Shown here: piece by piece, positions 39,401-48,820 of the stretch
Position numbering within the stretch: position 1 is the stretch's first letter
How the letters are laid out: every line of letters starts with the position of its first letter
NCBI GenBank assembly: GCA_963575745.1
Contig: CAUYUJ010015727.1
Span: 299,320-363,319 of the forward strand
Length of the DNA stretch: 64,000 nt
Origin: Prorocentrum cordatum
Taxonomy: Eukaryota; Sar; Dinophyceae; Prorocentrales; Prorocentraceae
Reading direction: 5' to 3'
Position numbers and translations under genes: made by a program
The notes under the pieces: generated by a model
Databases searched by the model: none
What the model was told of the DNA's origin: nothing
What the model saw: the letters and a program-made list of their open reading frames with translations, nothing else

Positions 39401-41797
39401 GTTGACAGAGCGGGTGCTTCGACACAGAGAGGCAGGCCCGCGGCGGTGGCCTTTCCGCAGGAGGCCCCCGAGCGCCCGACGGCGAAGGTGAGGTCTCAAC
39501 CCCCTGTGGCGATCCCAGCCGTGGGAGGTGCAGGCGCGGTCGTCGTCACCGAGAGCGAGGCGAGGTCCAGCACCGACGACGTGATGATCGGGGGCCTGCA
39601 CGTGATCGATGGCGTGGACGTGGTGGCGATGCTCATCCCAGAGGAGGACGAGTGGCAGCTCGCGGCGATGGACGACAGCAACTTCGAGACCATCGCCGAC
39701 GACAGCCAGAGCGACATGATCGGCGAGGTGAACTACGAGGACCCCGCGTCGGCGGAAGGGATCGTGGCGTACGACTCGAGGACTGGCGAGCAGCTAGACA
39801 GCGAAGAGGTGCGCAAAGGGAGGTCCAAGGAGCTGCGCGACCTGGCGGAGTTCGAGGTGAAGGTCGAGGTGGACGAGTCCGAGATGATCAGCAAGCCAGG
39901 GAAGAAGATCTGGTCGAAGTGGGTGGAGACGCGGAAGGACCCGAACAGCGCTGAGGTCAGGAGCAGGCTGGTCGCGACCGAGATCAACACGGGCGAGGTT
40001 AGGACGGACTGCTTCGCTGCGACGCCTCCCTTGAAGTTCGCGAGACTGATACTGGCGTGGGCGGCGAGCTACAGTCCCAGAAGGAGCAGCGCGGGGGCCA
40101 AGATGATCCTGTTGCTGTTCGACATCTCTGTGGCGTTCTTCCACGGCCTGGTGCGGAAGGTCCTGTACGTGGTACCGCCGAAGGACCTGCGCAAGAAGGG
40201 CAAGGTGTGGAGGCTGCTTCGGAGCCTATATGGGACGAGGGACGCGAGCCAGGTGTTCCAGACGTATGTGGCGGACAACCTGAGCGAGCACGGCTTCGAC
40301 AGGAACGCGGTGGTCCCGTGCTTGTACTGGAGTAGCGAGCTGGAGGCGCTGGGGGTTCACTGGGGCGACGACTTCATCTACGCCCTGCCGAACGACAGCG
40401 CCGACGACCTCGAGCAGCTGATGAGGGAAGTGTTCAAGGTGAAGATCTGCGAGCGCGTGGGGCCCAACTGCAAGTCCAGTGCGGCGTTCCTGCACAGGAC
40501 GCTATCATGGAGTTCGAAGGGTTTCACCTGGGCGCATGATCCGACTCACACCGTGGCGATGGCCAAGGCTTTCGGCTTCGACGGGCAGACACGCTTAGAC
40601 CAGGAGAAGTGGGTCGTGACGGTCGCGCCGGGCTCCAAGACGGTAGGCAAGACTCGTGATGCTGCAGATCCCCTTGACGAAGAAGGAGCAGCACTATACC
40701 GAGCACTCGTGGGGACGGCGCTCTATGTCGGCCAAGACCGTCCCGAGGCGCAGTACGCGACAAAGGAAGTCGCTCGCCACATGTCGACGCCAACGAGATC
40801 GGCGTGGTGTGCCCTCAAGCGATTGTGCAAGTACTATTCGGAGGTGCCGTTGCTCGTGTGGGAGTTCAACTACCAGAAGATGCCAGAGGACGTGAGAGTG
40901 GTCACGGACGCGAACTGGGCTGGCGAGCTGGAGGCATTGCGTTCTACCTCGGCTGGCTGGGTATACTTCGGAGGCCACCTGCTCGAAGCCTATTCCTCGA
41001 CGCAGCAGATAGTGGCCTTATCGACGGCGGAGAGCGAGTACATATCAATAACAAAAGGAGCTGCACATGCATTGGAGGTCAGGAGCGCGCTCGCCGAGTA
41101 CGGCTGGGTCAAGAAGGTGATCTGCGAGGCGGACTCGTCAGCTGGACGGTCGATGGCCACAAGACGTGGCGTGGGTCGAGTGCGTCATCTAGACGCGCGC
41201 CTGTTGTGGCTACAAGAGTTGTGCGCAGACGGCACGATCGAGATGCGCGTGAAGCCTGGGGAGTCCAACGAGGCGGACCTGGGCACCAAGATGGTCGACA
41301 TACAGAGGGTGACCAAGTTGATGAAGACTACGTCGCTGCGGCCTCCTGGGGGCTGGGGCTGCTGGGTTGTGGCAGCGGCACTGGAGAAGGCGACTGCAGC
41401 AAACGACTGCAGCGTCGACTTGGTCAAGTACGACGGGGAGATGGATCGGACCAGCAGGAGTGTCTTCGAGAGCTGGGTGCTGGTAGCCCTCATCGGCATG
41501 GGCGTGCTCTCGTTGATCCTGGGGCTCGCGTGTGGCTATGCCGTGGGAAGGTGCTGCTCGCCGAGGAGCGCCACTGGTGAACGGCGCAATGTGGAGTCCA
41601 CGCAGACGGAGGAGCTCGAGATCATTCCGTACTGGGAGTGGCTGCTGAACGACCTGCAGAAGGAGCTGCACTCCAGGGGCGTGAAGGCGATCCCGAAGCT
41701 GAAGGGCCACTGCATCCAGAAGCTGTTGGAGATCGACCAGGTGCGCCTGGTGAGGCCACAGCACTGGCCGCGGGTCAAGAGAGTGAGGCAGTTTTGA
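36449..41797 (+). CDS. Copia gag-pol polyprotein (1782 aa) with C-terminal membrane segment and SAP-like tail
   Basis: Numbering is from the GTG one codon before ATG 36449. Gag: coiled coil (2-45), UBN2-like capsid region (65-270), G/K-rich linker (277-325), zinc knuckle C332-x2-C335-x4-H340-x4-C345. Protease: VDSGAS with D399. Integrase: H577, H582, C589, C592 zinc site, then D624, D686 and E723, spacing normal for copia. RT: D1226 in DISVAFFHG and GDD at 1307-1309 in place of the usual YVDD. RNase H: D1488 (TDANWAG), E1529 (STAESEY), D1563 and EADLGTK. After RNase H come ~130 unusual residues: a hydrophobic stretch (about 1677-1706, VALIGMGVLSLILGLACGY) and ELHSRGVKAIPKLKG, SAP-like. The stop is TGA at 41795. 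All catalytic residues are present. Confidence 0.95.
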   Translation: MEALTQRLAQLEEQQRQQRTVIETQQAQLTAAQNELAAVRATGNGAAAQQPPGEARAGAPISLVDLRVGNKPEVFTGDAKEWKNWSFKMRQYLSALDETLHAEVLDVDANPSRELTMNDMAAEAQRRARQLAFILTMHTKDVALQMVTKLPDPSNGYEIWRRFLEEFEPAHKGRFRAMLMQILQYQFTGDRGLAIEEFERLVRQYEAQSGDILQETIKAAVISNNPEDPEWRRHVGLNATRLQDYTSLKDEWKAVHQAERRWGVDGDSAPMEVDALTSKGKGKDGGKGKGKDGGRGKGKGDGKGKDGGRGKGKGDGKDKNKAEASKKERKCFFCREKGHERKDCPKFTTWLEEKKKAGHAGGSGSAAAVNTVQQDDGWVFMVDEEFEGDELCELIMVDSGASANVCPRDHVSENGLREEAHPRRMTTATGELIAQHGRRRVSYETEFGKITTDYRVLDVKRPIWSLGAMIESGCDAYFTKSKSWIVKDGKELELIRKGNLFYAIARPSKIGGSNALELNPLTQAEIEQRALAREHAAFGAAGPAAEATLAEDGDPAVRIKVPTGPATPTAEERAQHESAGHVPYRSWCSHCVAARAADKPHRRSEDPTGSSAEEAAIPRIEFDFAEIGRESDASPGIPSLNGVDVGSESLSATLCPSKAFSEYLVETILAFVDALGHNAVLLHSDQEPVLVQLLKAVQSKRVKRTLVRHGPRGSHQSQGKIEGANRVINGVLRAIWINMEEHMGEKVSTDSILIAWGVRHAAWSLTRFQVKSDGRTPYVRIFGKAYGGEVLPFGERVMYKYTAVPTGNLDQKWAHGVWVGKAPLTDEHLVLTVDGVKKARSVHRLPVDERYVKEELAKVKGLPWNGTASDLKAPIVSQQDQGPSGHRRLYLTRAIVQKYGPTPGCSGCAGLGPHTEVCRARLEKMVADAAAGPRGIAVGAPLAARPDPGPPAGAAEPPSAASGDAPRTPAGGDGSGGVTAENMEVDRAGASTQRGRPAAVAFPQEAPERPTAKVRSQPPVAIPAVGGAGAVVVTESEARSSTDDVMIGGLHVIDGVDVVAMLIPEEDEWQLAAMDDSNFETIADDSQSDMIGEVNYEDPASAEGIVAYDSRTGEQLDSEEVRKGRSKELRDLAEFEVKVEVDESEMISKPGKKIWSKWVETRKDPNSAEVRSRLVATEINTGEVRTDCFAATPPLKFARLILAWAASYSPRRSSAGAKMILLLFDISVAFFHGLVRKVLYVVPPKDLRKKGKVWRLLRSLYGTRDASQVFQTYVADNLSEHGFDRNAVVPCLYWSSELEALGVHWGDDFIYALPNDSADDLEQLMREVFKVKICERVGPNCKSSAAFLHRTLSWSSKGFTWAHDPTHTVAMAKAFGFDGQTRLDQEKWVVTVAPGSKTVGKTRDAADPLDEEGAALYRALVGTALYVGQDRPEAQYATKEVARHMSTPTRSAWCALKRLCKYYSEVPLLVWEFNYQKMPEDVRVVTDANWAGELEALRSTSAGWVYFGGHLLEAYSSTQQIVALSTAESEYISITKGAAHALEVRSALAEYGWVKKVICEADSSAGRSMATRRGVGRVRHLDARLLWLQELCADGTIEMRVKPGESNEADLGTKMVDIQRVTKLMKTTSLRPPGGWGCWVVAAALEKATAANDCSVDLVKYDGEMDRTSRSVFESWVLVALIGMGVLSLILGLACGYAVGRCCSPRSATGERRNVESTQTEELEIIPYWEWLLNDLQKELHSRGVKAIPKLKGHCIQKLLEIDQVRLVRPQHWPRVKRVRQF

Positions 41798-41962
41798 ACG
41801 TGGATTCGCGCCGATGGCACTTCTCGGGGCGTTTAAGTCCTGGCCAGGCCTGCAAAGCAGATCAGGCAGCATCGGTGCGTTTCAGAGTGCGTGCGCCTTG
41901 AGCACGCGAGGACTGCAACCTGACAGATGCCGAGTCGACTTGCGATTGAGCATGCGCGAGTC

Positions 41963-41971
41963 GAGAGGAGG
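41963..41971 (+). other. Polypurine tract
   Basis: GAGAGGAGG lies immediately before the 3' LTR, the expected position for plus-strand priming. Confidence 0.8.
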
Positions 41972-42201
41972 TGCGGCGATTTCAGGGGTGTCAGGTGCAA
42001 TGTAGTCCAACCCTGGCTGACACATTAGGGTCCTGCATGGTAGTATGATGTTGTAGCGAGCTGCAGGGTCATCTGGTAGAGGAATGCCCCGCCAGATTTG
42101 GATTCCCGCTGCTCTGTGTCAGCACTGGTGATCTGTCGGTGATGCTTTGGCTCAAGTCAAAAGGATGATTCAATCCGTTCGGCTGACGCCCCATCCGCGC
42201 A
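41972..42201 (+). repeat. 3' LTR (230 bp)
   Basis: Identical to the 5' LTR except one base in CCAGATTTGGATT. The 11-nt spliced-leader-like string is at 42146-42156. Confidence 0.95.
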
Positions 42202-42206
42202 ACACA

Positions 42207-42557
42207 TTCGTTTTTTCTTCGCGCGCGCACGCCGAAATCTTCAAACACCATTGGGTTTCTTAAGAATTTCAGCACCGCGTATCATAAAATCGCACGAATC
42301 GCACCGTAGGTCCTCGAAAAACACGTGCACGGATTTTCCAAATTTCTGTACCCATGCGCCACTGTAGTAGCCAAGGTCGTCCGCAGGCCACGAAGTGAAG
42401 TGTCCGAACGTCATAGGGCGGGAAGCTGGGTGTGCGTGGTGGCGAAGAGTCGTTTGGAAACTTGGTAGAGCTTGAACCGGCCCCCCCACAAAGTGGGGGT
42501 ATTGCCCGCCTCCTATGAAAACCCTGGCACTGGTGAGAACGGAGTGTCCCCAGTCTT
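42207..42557. other. Right flank of copia, no feature recognised
   Basis: Moderately AT-rich; nothing recognised. Confidence 0.4.
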
Positions 42558-43020
42558 AAATGATTGTTGTTGTTGTTGTTGTTGTTGTTGGCCTCGTCCT
42601 GGCTGCGTCTCAGGAGGGGCCCCCCCGAGTGCCACGGGCGCCCCCGCCCGGCCGCCCCCCGGCCGAGCGGCGAGAGACCTCCCACGAGGAGGCCCCCCCT
42701 GCGGGAGAGCTGCAAGGCACGGGCCCCTGGGCGCCCCTCGGGTTCTCGGCCCTCCTCGAGAGCGTCGAGCCTCCTCTCGGGGGCCCCCAAACGGGGTGGT
42801 GACCACACCTATCGGGCCGGACGAAAGGGGGAGATTGGGAAAGGGGGAGTTACGAAAATTGCTGCATGCAGCTGGTTTCGGCCCCACTGAGGGGCCCATT
42901 CCTCGATACATGGCCGCCTCCGGCGCCGGGAGGCGCCAGGAAAATCAGCTGCGTGAGCTGATTCTCAAACCCCCCCTTTGCTATCCCCCCCTTTCGCCCG
43001 ACCCGACAAACGGGGTGGTG
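42558..43020. repeat. Repeat O copy 2 followed by foldback M copy 2
   Basis: 42558-42812 has (GTT)8 then the O sequence, ending GTGACCACACCT. 42813-43010 is foldback M: TCGGGCCGGACGAAAGGGGG pairs with CCCCCCTTTCGCCCGACCCG, core CAGCTGCGTGAGCTGATTCT. M is inserted at or joined to the same GACCACACCT junction that precedes element I. Confidence 0.75.
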
Positions 43021-43038
43021 ACCACACCTCGGCACGAA

Positions 43039-43233
43039 CGAAATGGGTACGGAAAGATTGGCACAATGCCCAACAGCAGTTCCTGCTCATCTTGAGCAGG
43101 ACCCCCCGCTGTCGGTGTCTCCGCGGCCTGTGTCCATTTGAGACAGGCGGCCGCCTGCCCAACAGCGGCCGCTATTGGTTTGGGACAACATTTGTTGTTG
43201 GGCACTGTACCCATTCTTTCCGCGCCCATTTCG
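43039..43233. mobile_element. Foldback family I, copy 2 (195 bp)
   Basis: Same inverted ends (CGAAATGGGTACGGAAAGA / TTCCGCGCCCATTTCG) and core as 33550-33741. Confidence 0.85.
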
Positions 43234-43250
43234 GGCGTCCAAAACACCTA

Positions 43251-43446
43251 GGGGGACAAAAATTGACGTAAACATAAAAACTCGGAGGTCCGCGCGGACT
43301 TCTCGGATCGGCGCTGGGGCCCCCCGGCGGCGCCTCCGGCGCCGCCCCTGGCGCGCTCCGCGCGCCAGGGAGGGGGGTCCAGCGCCGATCCGAGACAACC
43401 GCGCGGACCTCCGAGTTTTTATGTTTACGCCATTTTTTGTTCCCCT
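43251..43446. mobile_element. Foldback family F, complete copy (196 bp)
   Basis: The left arm GGGGACAAAAATTGACGTAA, ACATAAAAACTCGGAGGTCC, GCGCGGACTTCTCGGATCGG pairs with the right arm for ~65 bp. The loop is GCGCC-rich. Partial or diverged relatives lie at 17508, 33331, 43830 and 50660. Confidence 0.9.
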
Positions 43447-43449
43447 GAC

Positions 43450-43829
43450 ACCGTGTGGTGAGTCGGTCCCTTGACCGTTTCGGCACACTCCTCAGACGCT
43501 TCGTGGCAAGACGAGAAGCTCCACTGAGGGCCTGAATGGCAGGGTTCGCGCGACGTCCCCCCACGCATTCGGGCACACTCACGCGTTCCGTGGCCCCACA
43601 GGGGGCCCCACCCTTGGTGGGCACTGGTAATGGCAGGGCATCCTTTTCCCCGCACGGGTTTGGGACTCGGGTCGTTCTCCGAAGACGTCTCGGGCGATTG
43701 GGGCATCAGAGGTCCCACAATTGTGCGTTGACTGGCCGTGCGGTGAAGTCTCGGGGGATTTCGTGGTCACCGCACGGTCCGCCACCGCACCGTTTCGGGA
43801 CTCCAGATCCTCCAAGGCATTCGAGGAAG
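43450..43829. repeat. Diverged relative of the 18.2-kb tandem repeat
   Basis: Contains TTTCGGCACACTCCTCAGACG, GGCACACTCACGCGTTCCGTGG and further variants. No gene. Confidence 0.5.
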
Positions 43830-44010
43830 AAAAACCAGCATAGACATAAGTGTGCGACGCTCCTCACGGATTTCTTGGATCTGCTTTGGTCCCCTCTGGC
43901 GGCGCCGCCCCTGGCGCACTCCGCGCGCCAGGGAGAGGGATTCAGCGCAGATCCAAGAAATTCGCGCGGACCTCCAAAAGGGTTTGTTTATGCAGTCGTT
44001 TGTTTCTTTC
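43830..44010. mobile_element. Foldback family F, diverged copy
   Basis: CCTCACGGATTTCTTGGATCTGC pairs with GCAGATCCAAGAAATTCGCG; the same GGCGGCGCCGCCCCTGGCGC loop. Confidence 0.75.
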
Positions 44011-44448
44011 GAGATCCTGGCGTCTCCTTTTTTTGAGCTGGGCGCGTTCGCAGAGTCTCAGACCGGAGGCTGAAAGAGAAGTTCCCTGGCTCTGGTGGTG
44101 ACTTTTCAGGAGTTTGCCATGTTTTACGTCGTCGGATCTCAGGGCTCCCTGAGATCAGCCGCGCGCAGAAGTTGCAACATCGTGAAAGAGAGCCCCAGAT
44201 CGGAGCTCATCTTTTGCAGCAGCTTTCGAGCCAGATCGATCTGCGGATCTCAGGGTTTTTCCAGTCAGATCGATCTCGGGTCCTCGAGCTCAGACATGTG
44301 ACGTCTTGTCGTTTTCAGTACGGGGTCGCCGGAAGTCCAGACCCTTTCCTTGGGACCGGTTATTCCCCATATCCTAAGATGGGGTTCTTGGTATTATTCG
44401 GACGCCCCCGCCTCCCTCGTGCATTCACATCCACTCATACTCTGAATC
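44011..44448. other. Unannotated spacer with a partial repeat G
   Basis: 44300-44370 has TGACGTCTTGTC...GAAGTCCAGACCCTTTCCTTGGGACCGGTTATTC, a partial G. Otherwise nothing recognised. Confidence 0.45.
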
Positions 44449-44640
44449 AGGTTCACTAACACTCAGACTCACTTTCACTGAGATTCACTCACGCTGAGAC
44501 TCACTCACACTCAGACTCACTCACACTCAGACTCACTCATGCTCATAAGTTCTCATGCACAGACTCACTGCCACCTCAGACTCACTCACACTCAGACTCA
44601 CTCGCATTCAGACCCACTCATAAGCAAGCGCACTCACACT
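44449..44640 (+). repeat. (ACTCACACTCAG)n minisatellite
   Basis: Imperfect 10-12-bp units of CACTCAGACTCACT. Confidence 0.9.
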
Positions 44641-45640
44641 ACGGCTTGCGGAGATGTCTCAGGTGGTTTGCTTGTTCCGGCGCCCCGAGCTTCATTTGTT
44701 TCGTGGTCCACTGATCACCGCGATATAGCTGGCGTGGCAGTCGGGCACTCGAAGGGGGAGCCGCCAGGGTGTATCTCAGTTCATGTTTCTCGCCCAGGTT
44801 GCGGGGATATCGCAGGCGGTTTTCTTGTTTCGGCGCCCCGAGTTTTATTCGTTTGGTGGTTCAATGCTCACCGCGATATAGCAGGCGTGGCACTCGGGTA
44901 ACCCAAGGGGGGGCCGCCAGGGTGCATCTCACTCCACTGTTCGTGCCCAGGTTGTGGGGAGGTCTCAGGCTGTTTGCTTGTTTCGACGCCCGGTCGCGAC
45001 ATTGCAGGCGTGGCATTTGGGTGCCCCAAGGGGGAGCCGCCAGGGGGTATCTTATTTCCCCTTCCGCTTCCTATATTTCGGCCCCCCAAACTTCCGCCGG
45101 TTGGTGGTACAACGTTCACCGCCATATAGCAGGCGTGGCATTGGGGCACCTCAAGGTGGAGCCGCCAGGCGGCATCTCAGTCGCAAACCTATTCAGGCGG
45201 TTTGCTGGTTTCGCGCCTCAGACTTCTTTTTGCTGGTGGCCCAACGTTCACCGCGACATAGCAGGCGTAGCACTGGAGCGCTCCAAGGAACGGGGAGCAG
45301 GCAGGGGGTATCTCTTTTCCCCGTTCGCGGCCAGACTGTGGGGATGTCTCAGGCGGTTTGCTTGTTTCGGCGCCCCGAACATAACTCTGATGGTGGTCCG
45401 GTTCTCACCGCGATATAGCAGGCGGTGCATTTGGCCACCCCTACGGGGGCCGCCATTGGGCATGTCTTTCCCCCGTTCGCGGCCAGATTGTGGGGATGTC
45501 TCAGGCGGTTTGCTGGTTTCGGCGCCTCAGACTTCTCTCTGTTGGTGGTCTAGTGCTCACCGCGATATAGCAAGCGTAGCACTTGGGTACCCCAGGGGGA
45601 AGCCCTCAGGGGGCACCTCACTCCGACGCTCGCAGCCAGA
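44641..45640 (+). repeat. ~1-kb array of a ~145-bp unit (about seven copies)
   Basis: Each unit has GGGGATGTCTCAGGCGGTTTG, TTGTTTCGGCGCCCCGA, TTGGTGGT..., TCACCGCGATATAGCAGGCG, TGGCA.TTGGG..CCCCAAGGGG and GCCGCCAGGG. One frame stays open for 317 codons and repeats the peptide period, but units vary in length and the frame changes between them, so it is treated as satellite DNA. Confidence 0.85.
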
Positions 45641-46520
45641 CGGTCATAGCGGGAGGCGCCAGAAAATGAGATGCACGGCCCCCAGGCCGCAAATCACGAA
45701 CACCCGCGCGTCTTGTTAATTCCAATGCACCGGGGTCTTGGAGCCTCGACCACCGTGAGATCCGAGCATCGTTGCCTCTGCAGCGCGTGAGTGCACGTAC
45801 TTTGCATGAGCAGCTGCAGGTGTGCACGCGTGCACGCATGTATCTATGGTGGGGGCGCGCATCAAGAAACCATATGCTTTTCGTCAGGGTGTCCCGGGTT
45901 TCTTCGCTCCGCGCGCCGCGCGGTGACTTCCCGCGGCCGTTGAAGAAGCTGCTGAGTTCAGGGTGCTCCACGTTTCCCCTCAGATGTACCTCGTGCGCGG
46001 GCTTGCGGGGTTGGCCTTCTTGCGAGGGTGCTTCTTGCTGCCGCGCCCGCACTGCACAGCGAGGAGGAGAAGCCGAGCGAGCCGCAGCCACCGGAGCCCG
46101 CATGGAGAAGCCACTGGATGCGTCCTGGGGCCGGCGGTCACCACCCACCAAACCACCCCAACCCAACCCGAAGGCTCAGATTTACCCTCGATTTCTAGTG
46201 TGGGGAGCCCAGATTTACCCACAGATTACCCACATATGGAGCCCATACCCCCCCCCCAACCCGAAATTCGGGTCTTCGGGTTGGGTTGGGGTGGTATGGT
46301 AGGTAGTCAGGAGGGGAAAGCCTCTGCGCCGTCACAGCTCGCGTGCTCTCTGGCTCCGCGCGTGGTCCGCTCGAGCGCCCTCGCAGAGCGCGGCGCCCCG
46401 CGGCGGCGCCTCGCGAGGCGCCCCCGCGCGCACAGCCGCGAACCCCGCGCCTCCTGCCCGGCGCCCCCGCGGCAGCCGGACGCGGCGGGCTGGGCGCAGG
46501 CGCTCGGCGCCACAGCGGCG
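45641..46520. other. Unannotated sequence
   Basis: No gene recognised; around 46140-46300 two inverted CCCAACCCGAA..../...TTCGGGTTGGG strings and GATTTACCC repeats occur. Confidence 0.4.
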
Positions 46521-46532
46521 ACGACGAGCGGA

Positions 46533-46564
<32 letters not shown>

Positions 46565-46565
46565 A

Positions 46566-46654
<89 letters not shown>

Positions 46655-46775
46655 CGGCGGCGGCGGCGGCGGCGGCAGCGACGACGACGACGAAGACGGC
46701 GGCGGCGGCCCAGGTGGCGCCGGCGGACCGCGGCGGTGGCAACGACGCCGACGGCGGCGGCCGCGGCGTCGACGA
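46521..46775. repeat. (GAC)n and (GGC)n microsatellite
   Basis: ACGACGACG then GGCGGCGGC runs with short returns to GAC; all frames through it are spurious. Confidence 0.95.
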
Positions 46776-47411
46776 CGGCGGCAGGCGCGCCCAGGCGGGC
46801 CCCCTTCGCGCGCCATGAAGCAAATCGAGGAACAAATCGAGGATCCCCAGAGGAGAAAAAGGCACCGATGCCGGGGCCCTCCCCCCGTTTCCGCCTTTGT
46901 TGGCCTCCGGGGAGGCCCGCGTTGCCATGGCTGGATTCGCACCCGGAGAGAGGTTCAGGGAGTAGCGGTATCGGTATGTTTCGGTCCCCCCAGACCGCGC
47001 AGACCCAGATCCCCTGAGGTCTTGGCGTCGTCGAGGTTCGTCGAGGTTCGAGGCGTCGGCGAGGATCGTGGATCCCAGGTCCGTCGCGTCGTGGGAAAAT
47101 CACGACGCAAGGCTTTTTGAGTTTCTTCGGCCAGGTGGGGTCCGCACCGGGCCTTGGAACCGCTCCCTTCAGGCCAGGAGCGGGGCTGCCATTTCGCGCT
47201 CGGACGGGGCCCCTTCGCGCGCCATGGGGCAGACCCAGATCCCCCGAGATCCCGGGGACAGCGGGGGGCGATGGCTACCTTGGGGTGTGACTATATGGCG
47301 CGGCCGAGAGGGGCGTGATTACTAGGGAGGTGTGGATACCATGGCGGGGCCATGGTAATTACATATCCTCCCCAGGTGTCACGGCCCCCTCTTCGTCGTG
47401 CGCGGACCTTC
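46776..47411. other. Non-coding, with repeated TTCGCGCGCCATG...CAGACCCAGATCCCC
   Basis: The string CCTTCGCGCGCCATGRRGCA occurs at about 46803 and 47212 and, nearly identical, near 47815; CAGACCCAGATCCCC(C/T)GA occurs near 46998, 47230 and 47833. 47090-47160 resembles part of repeat G. No gene. Confidence 0.5.
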
Positions 47412-47564
47412 AGTCGGGCATGTCCCTCTACGGGAGGAGTCATCAAAACTGGTCAGGAGCTAGTCTGTGGACGCTTTCCCGACTGGTCTTTGACAAGTGT
47501 TGCATTTGTCCGACTCTGCTTGGGCTTGTCTTCCAGAATCCGCCTGCGGGAGGACGTGCCCGAC
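47412..47564. mobile_element. Foldback element H, copy 2
   Basis: AGTCGGGCATGTCCCTCTACGG pairs with CCTGCGGGAGGACGTGCCCGAC; 153 bp. Confidence 0.8.
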
Positions 47565-48289
47565 CTGACACGAGCCCTTTTGGGTCCCCCCTCGGCCGCG
47601 CACACGCCTCGGACGACCGTGACTCGCGACCCCCCTCTTGGACGCCCGCGCGCCCGGGTGCCCCCCCAGCAGACTGATCGTGGCCAAGACGTCGCGGGAT
47701 CTCATCGGCGCTGGTCTCGGTCAGATGCCATGCCAGCCGTCGCCGATTCGCGAGGATGGCCCACGAACTGACGCTGACGAACATCGACGGTGACCAAGAT
47801 GGACGCTGATCCCCATTCGCGCGCCATGGAGCAGACCCAGATCCCCTGACCTTGGGAGCCTGGCGTTGCAGTTTTCTCGGGTCGGACGTTTTTCTTATGA
47901 TTCGGGGCCCCGGGACCTTCACAGATCGATCCGGCACGAAAAATGCACCAGAAAGATTGGGTCCGGGGTTCCAGCCGTGATTTTGCACGAGGTTGTTCAC
48001 GAGGTTAAGATTGCTTGCCGTCTTCACTCTCTCTCACGATGTTACACGTTGTCACTGTGATCCAGGGCCAGCGTTCCATCCTATAGCACCACTTTTTTTG
48101 ACGGTCCTGGGGCCCGGTGAGGGCTCCCAGAGGCCACAGATGGCGAAGAATCGCCGTTTTGCCCGTGTGCGACGCAGGTGCGGTGCCGGAGAGCCTCCGG
48201 GCGGGATCGAGCGCATCGAACTCCTCGACCCCCGAGGGGCCGTCGGGCGGCGGCGGAGGCGAGGGGCAGGAAGCAGGAGAAGAACAAAC
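47565..48289. other. Unannotated, with a partial repeat G
   Basis: 48085-48160 carries TTTGACGGTCCTGGGGCCCG...GGCGAAGAATCGCCG, a partial G. Otherwise no gene. Confidence 0.45.
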
Positions 48290-48440
48290 ACACACACAGT
48301 GACAATGAATCCTCGATTCCCCAGAAGAAATAGGAAACATGGGAAGTGGGGGGGAAGGCAGAAGCCCAGAAAGTATGGGGAAATATGGAGTACATTTTAT
48401 TTGTGTGTATTTCTTTGTGTGTCCTGGGGCCCCTTCGAGG
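48290..48440 (+). repeat. Dispersed repeat N, copy 2
   Basis: Counterpart of 31437-31580 (GGAAGTGGGGGGGAAGGCAG, ATATGGAGTACATTTTATTT, GTGTGTCCTGGGGCCCC). Confidence 0.75.
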
Positions 48441-48576
48441 AAGCGGGCGGGTCCCGAGGTTGCCTGCGGTGCTCCCCGCGCTGCTCGTCTGCGTCAGCGG
48501 TGCGCCACGGTGTGATTGTGCCTGACGCTCTGTCCCGGCCCGCCGGCGGTCGTGTCATGTCGACACGGCCCGTGCT

Positions 48577-48820
48577 GGCAAGCAGTGGCGAAGCGTCCTG
48601 GCTCGCCTATAGCCCTACCAAACAATGTTCTAAGAGCCTTTTGTGGCTCCCACGAAATGGTCTTAGAACATTTCTGGCTGGGACTGTCTCGTTTTGACAC
48701 ATCGGGTTTGTGTTCTAAGAACACCGTTTTTGTTCTGAAAACATTTTCTGGTTCTAGGAAAATTTCGTGGTGTGACTATAGGAATGCCGGGCCGGTCGGT
48801 CCCTGCTCAAGTGTTGGTTC
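48577..48820 (+). repeat. Dispersed repeat K, copy 1 (empty site for element L)
   Basis: Reads GGCGAAGCGTCCTGGCTCGC-CTATAGCCCTACCAAACAATG...GACTATAGGAATGCCGGGCC...GGTCCCTGCTCAAG and matches 60858-61275 except for a 181-bp insert there. Multiple TTCTAAGAACA palindromes lie in the core. TATAG at 48608-48612 marks the unoccupied target. Confidence 0.85.

Larger units (their letters stand above)
35991..42206 (+). mobile_element. Complete Ty1/copia LTR retrotransposon with 5-bp target duplication
   Basis: The element is 35996-42201 (6206 bp) between ACACA direct repeats at 35991-35995 and 42202-42206. It has two 230-bp LTRs, a primer-binding site, a polypurine tract and one uninterrupted polyprotein ORF in copia order (integrase before RT). 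LTRs differ at one of 230 positions (T at 36124, G in the 3' LTR), so insertion is recent and there is no visible inactivating lesion. Potentially autonomous. Confidence 0.96.

Noticed and set aside
35996-42201. Whether the copia C-terminal membrane segment is an envelope gene
   Set aside because: It is in the same ORF as pol, short, and lacks a signal peptide or surface-protein features; there is no basis to call it an envelope.
44769-45719. 316-codon ORF over the 145-bp array
   Set aside because: The peptide mirrors the DNA repeat and the units shift frame relative to each other; no independent coding sign.
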